DNA of 64,000 bases from Beroe forskalii (GCA_011033025.1 WFMF01000398.1:102390-166389); one strand, 5' to 3'; positions 46,145 through 58,578 are shown, counted from the first letter of the stretch. Notes: generated by a model from the sequence alone, not told the origin. A program made the numbers and translations.

Positions 46145-47608
46145 ACTTTCTGGTTGTCCGGAATACCCCCCTGGGACTTCAAGTTCACCTTGTCGGATTA
46201 GTTAACCCCTCCCCCCTCAGGACTTAGTTCAAGTCCCTCAGGACTTGTTAACCCCCCCTCAGGAGTTGCCTCCTCAGGACTTAGTTAACCCCCCCCTCAG
46301 GACTTAGTTAACACCTCCCTCAGGACTTGTTAACCCCTTCCCCTCTTTTAACACCTCCCTCCAGTTAACCCCTTTCCCCTCAGGACTTAGTTAACACCTC
46401 CCCTCAGGACTTAGTTAACCCCCCCCCTCAGGACTTAGTTAACACCTCCTCGGGACTTGGTTAACACCCCCCTCAGGACTTAGTTAACACCTCCCTCAGG
46501 ACTTAGTTAACACCCTCAGGACTTAGTTAACACCTCCTCAGGACTTAGCACCCTTTCCCTCAGGACTTAGTTAACACCTCCCTCAGGACTTAGTTAACCC
46601 CTTTCCCTCAGGACTTAGTTAACACCTCCCTCAGGACTTAGCAAACCCTTTCCCTCAGGACTTAGTTAACACCTCCCTAGGACTTAGGTAACCCCTTTCC
46701 CCTCAGGACTTAGTTAACACCTCCCTCAGGACTTGGTTAACACCCCCTCAGGACTTAGTTAACACCTCCTCAGGACTTAGTTAACCCCTTTCCCCTCAGG
46801 ACTTAGTTAACACCTCCCTCAGGACAGTTAACCCCTTTCCCTCAGGACTTAGTTAACACCTCCTCAGGACTTAGTAAACCCCTTTCCCCTCAGGACTTAG
46901 TTAACACCTCCCTAGGACTTAGGTAACCCTTTCCCCTCAGGACTTAGTTAACACCTCCCCTCAGGACAATTAACACCCCCCTCAGGACTTAGTTAACACC
47001 TCCTCAGGACTTAGTTAACCCCTTTCCCCTCAGGACTTAGTTAACACCTCCTCAGGACTTAGTTAACCCCTTTCCCTCAGGACTTAGTTAACACCTCCTC
47101 AGGACTTAGTAAACCCCTTTCCCCTCAGGACTTAGTTAACACCTCCTCAGGACTTAGTTGTACCCCTCAGGACAGTTAACACCTCCCTCAGGACTTAGTT
47201 AACCCTTTCCCCTCAGGACTTAGTTAACACCTCCCTCAGGACTTAGTTAACCCTTTCCCCTCAGGACTTAGTTAACACCTCCCTCAGGACTTAGTAAACC
47301 CCTTTCCCCTCAGGACTTAGCAACCTTTTCCCTCAGGACTTACACACCCCTCAGGACTTAGTTAACCTCCCTCAGGACTTAGTTAACCTTTCCCTCAGGA
47401 CTTAGTTAACACCTCCCTCAGGACTTAGTTAACCCCTTTCCCCTCAGGACTTAGTTAACACCTCCCTCATTAAGTTAACCCCTCCCCTCAGGACTTAGTT
47501 AACACCCCCTCAGGACTTAGTTAACACCTCCCTCAGGACTTAGTTAACACCCCCCTCAGGACTTAGTTAACACCCCCCTCAGGACTTAGTTAACACCCCC
47601 TCAGACTT
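46145..47608 (+). repeat. Acceptor satellite, left block
   Basis: Roughly 60 irregular units of CCCCTCAGGACTTAGTTAAC, i.e. the acceptor plus first seven bases of exon d (CCTCAG|GACTTAG) plus upstream TTAAC. Units are of unequal length with many small deletions, unlike the regular right block at 51515. Confidence 0.9.
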
Positions 47609-47610
47609 AA

Positions 47611-47690
47611 TTGGCAAATTAATCCCTAGATTTTCGAGTTTGCCAAAAAAAGTGTTTGCCAAAGTTTGCCAAAAAAAGCCTTAAAATATT
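47611..47690. repeat. TTTGCCAAA foldback-like repeat, left copy
   Basis: TTGGCAAATTAATCCCTAG, then AGTTTGCCAAAAAAAGTG, then TTTGCCAAAGTTTGCC. The same ~70 bp recur in the same orientation at 51428-51507. The two copies bracket the 3.8-kb block that splits the acceptor satellite. Confidence 0.7.
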
Positions 47691-48024
47691 GCAAAATTGA
47701 AATAAGATCACTCAGTTTGTTCCAAATTGTTGATAAGCTTATAATATGCAGATCTGGTTAACAATTCTACCAACATTTTATACCATCAGGTTTATATATC
47801 TTGATCCAGTTAAGATATCTTGTATGTCACAACAGTGGAATAATGTATGAATGATCAATTACTTTGAATAAATATTAACTTATCAATTATTGTATTCATA
47901 ATCTAACCAACATCATTTTTACAATTATACAAATTTCCAAGCAATCAAATGTGATTGCTTTAGGTAACCGTTCAAAATAATTTGACAATAGGTTATTATG
48001 CAATAATTCTGTTGATTGCTGTTT
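47691..48024. other. AT-rich spacer
   Basis: Between the foldback-like repeat and the 21-bp satellite; no gene or further repeat recognised. Confidence 0.5.
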
Positions 48025-48410
48025 ACTTAGGAGTGTGATAGGCTTACTTAGGTGTGTAATAGGCTTACTCAGGAATGTGATGGGCTAACTTAGGAGTGTG
48101 ATAGGCTCACTTAGGTGTGATAGGCTTACTTTGGAGTGTGATAGGCTTACTTAGGGGTGTGATAGGCTTACTTAGGAGTGTGATAGGCTTACTCAGGAGT
48201 GTGATAGGCTCACTCAGGAGTGCAATAGGCTTACTTAGGGTGTGATAGGCTTACTTAGGGTGTGTTAGGCTTACTTAGGAGTGTGATAGGCTCACTTAGG
48301 AGTGTGATAGGCTCACTTAGGAGTGCGATAGGCTTACTTAGGAGTGTGATAGGCTTACTTAGGAGTGTGATAGGCTTACTTAGGAGTGTGATAGGCTAAC
48401 TTAGTTGTGT
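48025..48410. repeat. 21-bp tandem repeat, about 18 copies
   Basis: Unit TAGGCTTACTTAGGAGTGTGA with small changes. It abuts the 3' end of the minus-strand LINE fragment, so it may be the expanded tail of that element. Confidence 0.9.
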
Positions 48411-48418
48411 TTTCGTTG

Positions 48419-49140
48419 AGTCGTAGGTCATCAAGTTCCGACCACCGCGTGTGAGTTAGACCCGTTGTCCGGTATCAAAGCAATGTAGTTCGACAAGTTA
48501 GTTTTAAACGTGTCAAAATTATCGACTGCTTTAATAGTGCTCGGTACAGTACTTTGTTCCACATTTTTGGACCTAAGACTGCAGAGGGTCTGATTGGCCA
48601 ATGAGCTTGACCTAAACTGTGCACCATACCTGGGTGTCATGTTGAACTTGATGTTGCAGCAGTTAGGGACAACTGGATGGAGAATCTTCCACATCATAAG
48701 AATGACGTACCTTTCCCGTCTGCGTTGAAGTGACATCAATTTGAGCTTTTCTCAGTCTCTCGGACCAGTAGTTCAGATGACGCAGGCCACCTACCCGACT
48801 AGTGAAGGTCCTTTGGACTCCTTCAATCAGCTGGATATCAGACACCTTGCTTGGGTTCCACAATGGGCAGCAGTATTCGAGTGTACTTCTCACCAGTGAC
48901 TTGTACATCGTGGTCATCACAAAGCTGTCGCGAGTTTTAAAGACACTAAACACTCAAGATAGCGTACTCCTCGCCTTGGTTACCATACTCGCTATGTGTC
49001 TTGACCAGCTCAAGTCACTTGCTACCTGTACACCGAGATCTCGAACATTCTCGACAGGATAAAGCACTTCTTCATTGGATACCTTGTAGTGCAACGCTTC
49101 TGCGAAGAAAGGAAGCTCCAGGGAAGAGCCATCTCTTTCC
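48419..49140 (-). mobile_element. Non-LTR retrotransposon fragment (RT 3' end)
   Basis: Minus strand encodes LEYCCPLWNPSKVSDIQLIE, GVQRTFTSRVGGLRHLNYW, then, after a frame change near 48730, MSLQRRRERYVILMMWKIL. These are the conserved C-terminal blocks following the reverse transcriptase of CR1/Jockey-type LINEs. Upstream, DLGVQVASDLSWSRHIASM is the block preceding them. 5'-truncated and frameshifted, so inactive. Confidence 0.85.
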
Positions 49141-49146
49141 ACTTAT

Positions 49147-50948
49147 AACCCACCCTTTTCACTTGTTATCCACCCCAATCAACTCATAACCCATCCCTGT
49201 CCACTCATAACACACCCCAATTGACTCATATTCCACCCCAATCAACTCATTACCCACCCCTTTTCACTCATAACCCACCCCAATCAACTCATTACCCATC
49301 CTTTCCACTCATGTCTCATAACCAACCCCAATCACCTCATTTTCCACCCAATCAACTCATAACCCACCCCCTTACCACTGATAACCCATCCCTTTCCACT
49401 GATAACCCACCCCTTTCCACACATAACCCACCCCTTACCGCTAATAACCCACCCCAATCAACTCATAACCCAACTGTTATCACTCTTAACCCACTCCAAT
49501 GAAACTCATAACCCACCCCAATCAACTCAATAGTCAATACCCAACCCAATCAACTCCTAACTCACCCCAATCAACTCATAACCCACCCCTTTCCACTCAT
49601 TACCCATCCCAATCAACTCAAAACCTAACCCAATCAACTCATAACCCAACCCAATCAACTCATAACCCACCCCTTTCCACTCATAACCCACCCCAATCAA
49701 CTCATAACCCACCCCTTGCCGCTAATAACCCACCCCAATCAACTCATTACCCACCTCTTACCACTCTCAACCCACCCCAATCAACTCATGACCCACCCCA
49801 ATCAACTCATAACCCACCCTTTTCAACTCATAGCCCACTCCTTTCCACTCATAACCCATCCCTTTACACTCATAACCCATCCCTTTCCACTCATAACCCA
49901 TCCCAATCAACTCATAACCCGGCCCAATCAACTCATAACCCACCCCTTTCTACTCATAATCCATCCCTTCACACTCATAACCCACCCCAATTAACCCATA
50001 ACCCACCCCAATCAACTCACCCGGCCCAATCACCTAAAACAACATAACCCACCCCTTTCCACTCATAACCCATCCCCAATCATCCTCATAACCCATCCCA
50101 ATCAACTCATAACCCATCAACCCAATCAACTCATAACCCACCCCAATTAACTCATAACCCACCCCAATCAACTCACCTAAAACAACAAACTACCCACCCC
50201 TTTCCACTCATAACCAACCCCCAATCAACTCATTACCCACCCCTTACCACTTTGAACCCATCCCAATCAACTCAAAACCCACCCCAATCAACTCATAACC
50301 CACCCCAATCAACTCATAGCCCACTCCTTTCCACTCATAATCCGGCCCAATCAACTCATAATCCGGCCCAATCAACTCATAACCCACCCCTTTCCACTCA
50401 TAATCCATCCCTTCACACTCATAACCCACCCCAATTAACCCATAACCCACCCCAATCAACTCATAAGCCACCTAAAACAGCACATTACCTATCCCTTTCC
50501 ACTCATAACCCATCCCAATCAACTCATAACCCGGCCCAATCAACTCATAACCCAGCCCCATCAACTCATAACCCACCATTTTTCACTCATAGCCCACCCC
50601 TTTCCACTCATAACCCATCCCTTTACACTCATAACCCATCCCTTTCCACTCATAACCCATCCCAATCAACTCATAACCCGGCCCAATCAACTCATAACCG
50701 ACCCCTTTCAACTCATAACCCACCCCTTTCCACTCATAATCCATCCCTTCACTCTCATATTTCATAACCCACCCCAATTAACCCATAACCCACCCCAATC
50801 AACTCATAAGCCACCTTAAACAACACATTACCCATCCCTTTCCACTCATAACCCACCCCAATCAACTCATAACCCACCCCTTTCCACTCATAACCCACCC
50901 CAATCAACTCATAACCCACCCCTTTCCACTCATAACCCACTCCTTTCT
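49147..50948. repeat. 22-bp satellite, about 80 units
   Basis: Units of CAATCAACTCATAACCCACC alternating with CTTTCCACTCATAACCCACC. Higher-order copies are visible (e.g. 49830-50000 and 50300-50470 and 50580-50800 share long identical runs). Not coding; long open frames on both strands are repeat read-throughs. Confidence 0.95.
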
Positions 50949-51395
50949 TATCAAAAAACTGTACACCCATGAAGTTTTATTGTCCAGATCATCATTCAGC
51001 AGTAAAAGTTAATGGATGAGTTTGGAATGAGAAGAAAATTAGCTATATTCGTTGCGTTTGTAACTTTGTTTTGGCCATTTTAATCTCGTCAATTAAAATG
51101 ATTTTTTTCTGTTGGAACTCTTATAATGGAAATAATTGAAGTAAATGATCCAAATTTGTTAGTTTTCATAAAATGATTCGAATAATGTTAATTAGTTAAT
51201 TGGATTCATGCATAATTAACTTTTTGTTGAGGTATATATTGTATTCCTAGTATAAAATTGATCTTTCTCATACCAATATAGATCAGCTCGATCCTTTACT
51301 CAATTACTAACTGATACCTTTTTGTTTGTTGGAATGTTCTAAGTAACCATCTGACACCTATTCAAGTGAAAAAATTCTTACAAATGCTTTGAAAG
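50949..51395. other. AT-rich spacer
   Basis: Unique AT-rich sequence between the 22-bp satellite and the right TTTGCCAAA repeat. No gene seen. Confidence 0.5.
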
Positions 51396-51507
51396 GTCAT
51401 ATAATTTTTGGCAAACTTTGGCAAATTTTGGCAAATTAATCCCTAAATTTAGGAGTTTGCCAAAAAAAGTGTTTGCCAAAGTTTGCCAAAGTTTGCCAAA
51501 GTTTGCC
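51396..51507. repeat. TTTGCCAAA foldback-like repeat, right copy
   Basis: Several TTTGGCAAA units, then the ~70 bp shared with 47611-47690, then TTTGCCAAAG units. The inverted TTTGGCAAA/TTTGCCAAA arrays could fold back on each other. Confidence 0.7.
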
Positions 51508-51514
51508 TTACCCC

Positions 51515-52765
51515 CGCCCCTTAACCCCTCCCCCTCAGGACTTAGTTAACACCCCCCTCAGGACTTAGTTAACACCCCCCTCAGGACTTAGTTAACACCC
51601 CCCTCAGGACTTAGTTAACCCCTTTCCCCTCAGGACTTAGTTAACACCTCCCTCAGGACTTAGTTAACACCCCCCTCAGGACTTAGTTAACACCTCCCTC
51701 AGGACTTAGTTAACCCCTTTCCCCTCAGGACTTAGTTAACACCTCCCTCAGGACTTAGTTAACCCCTTTCCCCTCAGGACTTAGTTAACACCTCCCTCAG
51801 GACTTAGTAAACCCCTTTCCCCTCAGGACTTAGTTAACACCTCCCCTAGGACTTAGGTAACCCCTTTCCCCTCAGGACTTAGTTAACACCTCCCTCAGGA
51901 CTTAGTTAACACCCCCCTCAGGACTTAGTTAACACCTCCCTCAGGACTTAGTTAACCCCTTTCCCCTCAGGACTTAGTTAACACCTCCCTCAGGACTTAG
52001 TTAACCCCTTTCCCTCAGGACTTAGTTAACACCTCCCTCAGGACTTAGTAAACCCCTTTCCCCTCAGGACTTAGTTAACACCTCCCTCAGGACTTAGTTA
52101 ACACCCCCTCAGGACTTAGTTAACACCTCCCTCAGGACTTAGTTAACCCCTTTCCCCTCAGGACTTAGTTAACACCTCCCTCAGGACTTAGTTAACCCCT
52201 TTCCCCTCAGGACTTAGTTAACACCTCCCTCAGGACTTAGTAAACCCCTTTCCCCTCAGGACTTAGTTAACCCCTTTCCCCTCAGGACTTAGTTAACACC
52301 CCCTCAGGACTTAGTTAACACCTCCCTCAGGACTTAGTTAACCCCTTTCCCCTCAGGACTTAGTTAACACCTCCCTCAGGACTTAGTTAACCCCTTTCCC
52401 CTCAGGACTTAGTTAACACCTCCCTCAGGACTAAGTTAACCCCTCCCCCTCAGGACTTAGTTAACACCCCCCTCAGGACTTAGTTAACACCCCCCTCAGG
52501 ACTTAGTTAACACCCCCCTCAGGACTTAGTTAACACCCCCCTCAGGACTTAGTTAACACCCCCTCAGGACTTAGTTAACCCCTCCCCTCAGGACTTAGTT
52601 AACACCCCCTCAGGACTTAGTTAACACCCCCTCAGGACTTAGTTAACACCCCCTCAGGACTTAGTTAACCCCTCCCCTCAGGACTTAGTTAACACCCCCT
52701 CAGGACTTAGTTAACACCCCCCTCAGGACTTAGTTAACACCCCCCTCAGGACTTAGTTAACACCC
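51515..52765 (+). repeat. Acceptor satellite, right block
   Basis: About 55 regular units of CCCTCAGGACTTAGTTAAC with CACC, CCCC or CCTTTCC spacers. It ends in the functional-looking acceptor CCTCAG|GATTTAGAG of exon d copy 2. Higher-order blocks of about 180-200 bp repeat. Confidence 0.95.
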
Positions 52766-52772
52766 CCCTCAG

Positions 52773-52967
52773 GATTTAGAGCGTGGAATGGAGTCTAACG
52801 AAGCTCTGTATCTGGAGCTGTGTGACCGGGGAACCTTCTACATCAACAACTGCAACTTCCCTCTACTGGAGGACAAGATGGACTCCTTAGACATGAGGTG
52901 GAAGGAGCTCGAGCAACACATTCCTAACAGATCGGAGAATGTTAGGGCGCTCCTGGCTGCTTGGCAG
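52773..52967 (+). CDS. Duplicated exon d, copy 2 (65 codons)
   Basis: Acceptor CCCCCTCAG|GATTTAGAG, donor TGGCAG|GTATGT. The peptide is identical to copy 1; differences such as CGG/AGG, ATC/ATT and CCC/CCT are synonymous. Phase 0-0 and continues to 58072. Confidence 0.8.
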
Positions 52968-53805
52968 GTATGTGTCTCCCTCAGTCCTCCCTCATGCATA
53001 TTATGCATCTTTATACTCTGCTCACCTCAGTCTTCATTTAGATGCATATTGTTCTATTGAACTCGGCTTCGCCTAATATGCATCTCATTGCTGCGCTATA
53101 GTTTTATACTATTACTCACATTGGAGGCTATGACTTTCGGGGGCTTTTGACTTTCGAGGTTCCATTGTTCAGTCATGCAAATCAGCTTATTTTGTTGGTG
53201 ATCAAAAGTGGCTCAAGTAGCTCAAGTTTTGAGCGATTCTCAAAGTTGGGAGGATTTAAGGGGCATACTGACTACCTACTACCTACATCCACCGCGGAGT
53301 GTGTACCACTGTCCAATGTCCATCCTAAGATTACACCGGTCAGAGTTCATTCCCTTTTTCATCTTCAGCAGAATGAGATTTGTTATTAGCGCTATATCAG
53401 CTACCCATAGCACCCGGAATCGTCTTGACATGCTACATGTCTTCACGCACGGTTCAACCACGGCACTAGACGCGAGTTGGCGATCAATTCGCGCGTTGAT
53501 CGGTCAATACGGATCTGTGGGTACGCTCAATTCTTTGATTTTCGTGATTTTCATGCTCACTGAGTATGCACGTGGCAGTTGAAAATGACATTCGATAGCC
53601 CGGCAATACCGAAATCATTGTTTGTAATCCTATTTGCAATGCTGTGTATTGGCTGCATTGCTATGGGTCCGGCCAGTAAATTAATCTGAATTTTATAATT
53701 TATCCGCATAATATGTCGAATGTCCTAATCTTTTGATTGCGATTTCATTGCACGGAAAGTTAGAAGATTCCCTTCTCTCGTTTTGATGATCGGTTCCCTA
53801 GATAA
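52968..53805. other. Duplicated intron, copy 2
   Basis: Collinear with 42804-43757. Small indels separate the copies. No gene. Confidence 0.6.
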
Positions 53806-54125
53806 CATACAGGCCCGTAGACAGAGGGGGGGTAGGGGGGCTGCAGCCCCCCTCGGAAGAAAATGTACCATTTCAAAAAATAGTTAGAATGAAACTTTTT
53901 TGACTGATATACTTTGCCTTGGTTAAATAGTGCAGTTTAATCTTATTCTGACTGTTTGACAAATATCTTCCTGTTCATTTCCTGTACAACTACATTTCTT
54001 TATTGTAAAAATCATCCTGCAGCACCCTAATTTTCCTTAAATTTTTCGGGGGCTCCGCCCCCTCACCCCCTGGTAGGGGCTCGCCCCTGGACTCCGCCGG
54101 ATTCCGGCACTCCGCCGAAAAAAAA
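53806..54125 (+). mobile_element. G/C-ended insertion in copy 2
   Basis: Replaces about 160 bp of copy 1. Left end CAGGCCCGTAGACAGAGG then GGGG...GCAGCCCCCC; right part GGGGGCTCCGCCCCCTCACC and CCGGATTCCGGC. No coding capacity. Related fragment at 27737. The element class is not certain; a MITE or SINE is likely. Confidence 0.55.
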
Positions 54126-54482
54126 AATCCGGTGGACTTGAAAAACCCGCAGTGGAGTTCTTAGCAGGTCCAAACGGATTCCATTCAGTAATGGTAACCG
54201 ATGAAAATAAAATTGGCTAGATTTGTTTAGCCTATACCGACATGATATTATTGAATGTTCAGGCTTTAAGTGGAAATAAATCGCTTTGATAATTTCAAAA
54301 GTCACAACTTTCCAATTTAAGTTGTAAATGATAGATCCTGTGTCTGACTAAAGACCTACGTACGATATTCAGTGCCAAGAACTATTGAATTCCCTTCACC
54401 TTAAATTACATGTCATTAGAATCACATCGCTACCTTCCCATCCCATCAAATATGGGTATAAGAACTTTAAAACGAACGTCCT

Positions 54483-56007
54483 GCTGAGTTTTATGTTGTC
54501 TCCTGATATTCCTAGTTTCTTGTTTGACAATGTTACTGGCACGCATACCTTACAAGAGCATAATATTATGGATTTATGTTGTTTTTTTGACTTGTTTTTC
54601 ATAATATACTTGCTTAGTAGCCAACAATGATTCCCTTCATACGTCCAAATCCTGATCAACGTTCCTAATCCTTAGTCGCATGTTTCTTTTTGTCCTCTGG
54701 CCCTCATAAATGGTTTTCATTCACCAAGGAACCGAGATGGCTCTGATAAATAGACAATCAGTTCGATGAGAACCGCTGTAATAGCGTTGTTGATAATAGG
54801 TTTATCAGTAAGAAATGCACTCGAACTTGCTTTTAGATCTTTTGTCCTGACCTCAAAGACAACAGTCAACTGACACAGTGACTAACTAATGGCCGTATTC
54901 ATATGACTACTCATGGCTCTTTCACTGTACAGTCTCCATTGAGACTTTTGATCCAATCACTGAAGCGATCTCGAAGGTGATAGTACACGCTAACCCATAT
55001 GTGCGCAGACCGCATGAGAACAGGAGGGCTAGAAAAAGATGCGCGGATTTACTGTTTGCGCTTCAACTTTCTACATTCCATCGAAGCCATACAATTTTGC
55101 GCGTCTTTTTCCAGCCTTCCGGTAATAGAGCGGTCTCCACTCTCCAATCATATGGATAAACCACTCACTTTCTGATAGGAGCTTGCTGGATATAATGAAG
55201 TGATTTACAGCTCACCCAGCAGGTCATTATAGCTCATATACATTGCTTGGTAAATTGTGTAGCATCACCAATTCATGTGCACATCCTCACACGACATTTG
55301 CCTTGCTTGATATCCGGGATATTACCACCGAGTTTTTAAATGGTGCAAATATTTCATAACAAGTGTTTTATAGAATCTACGCAGCATGAGAATCCTCCTG
55401 AGTTAAATATAATACTGAGTTATGCAGTTAAATATAATGTTTAATTTTCACGGATGTTTAATTCACCGCACGAGTTATTGCGATCGTTTTGAGATATATT
55501 CTCACAGTAAATGCTGCTCTCTTTGCTCTCGTGTAAATGGCAGTTTAACTCGTTAGCCCATTATGCGACTAATTAGTGCCATTTAGAGGTCTATGAAGTG
55601 ATATTGAGATGGGGAGTTATGATAGGTTGCTTATAAACAATAACTCCGGGAAGGTTTTGTCAGTAGCTTTTTCAGCAGTAGTTTTCACCAGTTTCATGTC
55701 ATAAAGATATCATGATTAAACTGCACACTTCGTTTAATTTCCATTCTTTTCTGAAGGTTGAGATATTTCCGACATATTTTGTCATGAACTTCTTCGATTT
55801 CCTTTTATCCATATGATATCTCGACCATATTTTAATTTGCCCATATTTTTTATTTTACTGAAAAATGAAAATGATCATTGTCCGTTATTCTTTCTGGCAA
55901 TTGGCTCGTCGCCAGTTCTCCTAAATTATCCCATATAATAACCATTCTACCTTCCTCTAATCTCATACCTTCCTCTAATCTGCCTGGTTTGTTGTGCTGG
56001 ATTTAAA
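54483..56007. other. Intron, no gene seen
   Basis: Unique AT-rich sequence. Open frames on both strands at 54385-54659 overlap the end of the duplicated block and have no recognisable motifs. Confidence 0.5.
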
Positions 56008-56818
56008 CTAGTGAATTACTCAAGGCTTGTATTTATGTCTTATTGTCTTGACAATCTACCCCTTCCTGATGAATTACTCAAGGCTTGTATTTATGTCTTA
56101 TTGTCTTGACAATCTACCCCTTCCTGATGAATTACTCAAGGCTTGTATTTATGTCTTATTGTCTTGACAATCTACCCTTCCTGATGAATTACTCAAGGCT
56201 TGTATTTATGTCTTATTGTCTTGACAATCTACCCCTTCCTGATGAATTACTCAAGGCTTGTATTTATGTCTTATTGTCTTGACAATCTACCCCTTCCTGA
56301 TGAATTACTCAAGGCTTGTATTTATGTCTTATTGTCTTGACAATCTACCCCTTCCTGATGAATTACTCAAGGCTTGTATTTATGTCTTATTGTCTTGACA
56401 ATCTACCCCTTCCTGATGAATTACTCAAGGCTTGTATTTATGTCTTATTGTCTTGACAATCTACCCCTTCCTGATGAATTACTCAAGGCTTGTATTTATG
56501 TCTTATTGTCTTGACAATCTACCCCTTCCTGATGAATTACTCAAGGCTTGTATTTATGTCTTATTGTCTTGACAATCTACCCTTCCTGATGAATTACTCA
56601 AGGCTTGTATTTATGTCTTATTGTCTTGACAATCTACCCCTTCCTGATGAATTACTCAAGGCTTGTATTTATGTCTTATTGTCTTGACAATCTACCCCTT
56701 CCTGATGAATTACTCAAGGCTTGTATTTATGTCTTATTGTCTTGACAATCTACCCCTTCCTGATGAATTACTCAAGGCTTGTATTTATGTCTTATTGTCT
56801 TGACAATCTACCCCTTCC
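56008..56818. repeat. 58-bp minisatellite, 14 near-identical copies
   Basis: Unit GAATTACTCAAGGCTTGTAT, TTATGTCTTATTGTCTTGAC, AATCTACCCCTTCCTGAT. Units differ almost only by CCCC/CCC. A 405-bp higher-order period produces two identical 65-residue open frames (56085 and 56490). Not coding. Confidence 0.95.
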
Positions 56819-58071
56819 TCTCTGCTTGTCCTAAGATGCTTTGTTGAGATTTGATGGCTGTCCGAATGTTGTACGTTACGCGCAGTAAAGTTTGGATGTT
56901 TAGATATACGTCTCAATCATTTCGTTGTTATACGCCTCAATCATGGCGTAGTTACTATTCTCCTTATAACCTTTGAAACCATATCAATGGTCACCATCGC
57001 AATGTCACTTAGCCAGACTAGGAGTCATTATTACTTTCAAAAACCCATCAATCCAGATATCACTTGAGCCCATATCATACCCAGATAGTACTATTATAGT
57101 ATTATCACACCAGATACTATCCGATATCGGAATACCATCACTACACTAAAACCACTATACGTGGTTTCATCTGAGTTCCCTTAGTATCTGATTGTTGTTC
57201 CCAGGAATATATCCCTGGTCAATAGAGGAGCAGGGCAGTAATTACTGGTTTCCTTGCTGTGTTTACTACGCTCCCTTTGTACGTTGTGATGAGTATTTCC
57301 TGTCGGTATATCCCTTCCTTGAACTGCAATGAATTGGAGGTGTATTGTAGGATGGGATTAAACAGTGAAATCTCCTTGATTCTCGTTTTAGTGAATTCAT
57401 GTCTGGAAAGGCATTCTTTCTTTCTTCTATATTTCAATTTTGCCTTCTCGGTTGATAATGTGGGGGAAAAATGAATTTAGACACAAGGTTTTCAAGTGAT
57501 TTTTGCCCAATATGTGTACTTTACTTATGAAATGGGGGTCAATTTAACTTAGTGAAGATTTGGAACCCATTTTCATTGCAACCCACCCCAAAATTAAAGG
57601 TTCTTTAAAACGGCAGATTGTCCCCTGATGTAATCCCTGATGTGGAGTGACTATTTGGCACCATTTGTATTCATTTAAGGAGCATAAAACTGAATTAACT
57701 GCTGTTGGTTGATCTAGGTGTTGTGCTCGTGAATTACTGGTTTAGTTAAATTGACAAAAAAGTTTGTCCCATGTACTAATGGTTAATACCATTTGGACTA
57801 CCCCCCAAAATGACCGTTTGACCACCTTTAATTGCCCAATCATGGAAAAAATTTGCCATTTTGGACTAAGTGATTATGATTTCATCTGGCCCCCAAATTA
57901 TTGCCCCTATCTATTACTTTCACCTCAGTTAGTACAGTGGACTAAGTGATTTCAATAGGGCCCTTTTTCCGCCTCAGTAAGTAGTAAGATATTATTGTGA
58001 CATTCTATAAAAGCTAGACAGTCCCTACCACTAAACCCTGTATCTCACCATTCCTAACTTCTCTCGTATAG
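56819..58071. other. Intron, no gene seen
   Basis: Unique sequence; nothing recognised apart from short ATAGTATTATC repeats near 57090. Confidence 0.5.
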
Positions 58072-58183
58072 GAGATTGATGAGGGAACGAGGGAGCTAGA
58101 ACAGTGGGTAGACGATGCTAGAGTGGTAATACCTGCTCGAGACGACCTTTCTGTGCACCCAGGTAGTCTGGAAGAGACAGCAG
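58072..58183 (+). CDS. Host-gene spectrin-like exon, phase 0-1
   Basis: Acceptor TCTCTCGTATAG|, donor ACAGCAG|GTTAGT. Encodes EIDEGTRELEQWVDDAR, then VVIPARDDLSVHPGS, then LEETA. ELEQWVDDA is a spectrin helix-A start. The exon follows exon d (AAWQ|EIDEG). Confidence 0.85.
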
Positions 58184-58199
58184 GTTAGTAGTCAGGTGG

Positions 58200-58372
58200 C
58201 CCTGGTCAGGCGCAGTGGCGAGGTTGGTGGTTCGTTCTTCCAATCCGGCGAGGTTGGAGTTCGATTTCACGGCCAGGAAACTGTGCCTACCGTGCGAAGG
58301 GAAAATGCCCAAGCAGTCACGGGTCTCCTCGAAGAGCGCATGGAAACTGTGGTCAGAGGGTCTCGTTAGTAA
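58200..58372 (+). mobile_element. Possible tRNA-derived SINE
   Basis: CAGGCGCAGTGGCGAGGTTG resembles a pol III A box and GGAGTTCGATTTC a B box, about 35 bp apart. The rest lacks repeats. Only one copy is in the window, so the call rests on box-like sequences. Confidence 0.35.
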
Positions 58373-58578
58373 CAGAATCCAAGAATTCACTACCTTGATT
58401 TACAACATTGATAACATGTATTGCTGCCATCATGATTGTATTATGAAAACTCCCCTCAGCGATTCTACGCAAATCAAACAAAATCCCCTCGTATTTATCT
58501 CTCAGTATCTCAAGACTCACTACCTCGGTATCTCATGAATTAACCCCCCTCCATCATGATTTTATTATGAAACTGCAG

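Larger units (their letters stand above)
44392..54482 (+). repeat. Segmental tandem duplication, copy 2 (~10 kb, expanded)
   Basis: Homologous to copy 1 at 44392-46140 and 52773-54482. Between these lie satellites, a LINE fragment and foldback-like repeats. It also has an internal ~210-bp duplication (GATGCGGGTGGTACAGACCC near 44558 and again near 44776) and an insertion at 53806-54125. Exons a, b and d are intact in frame; exon c is not. Confidence 0.85.

Noticed and set aside
49499-50767. Long STHNPPQ-type open frames
   Set aside because: Translations of the 22-bp satellite; open on both strands for the same reason.
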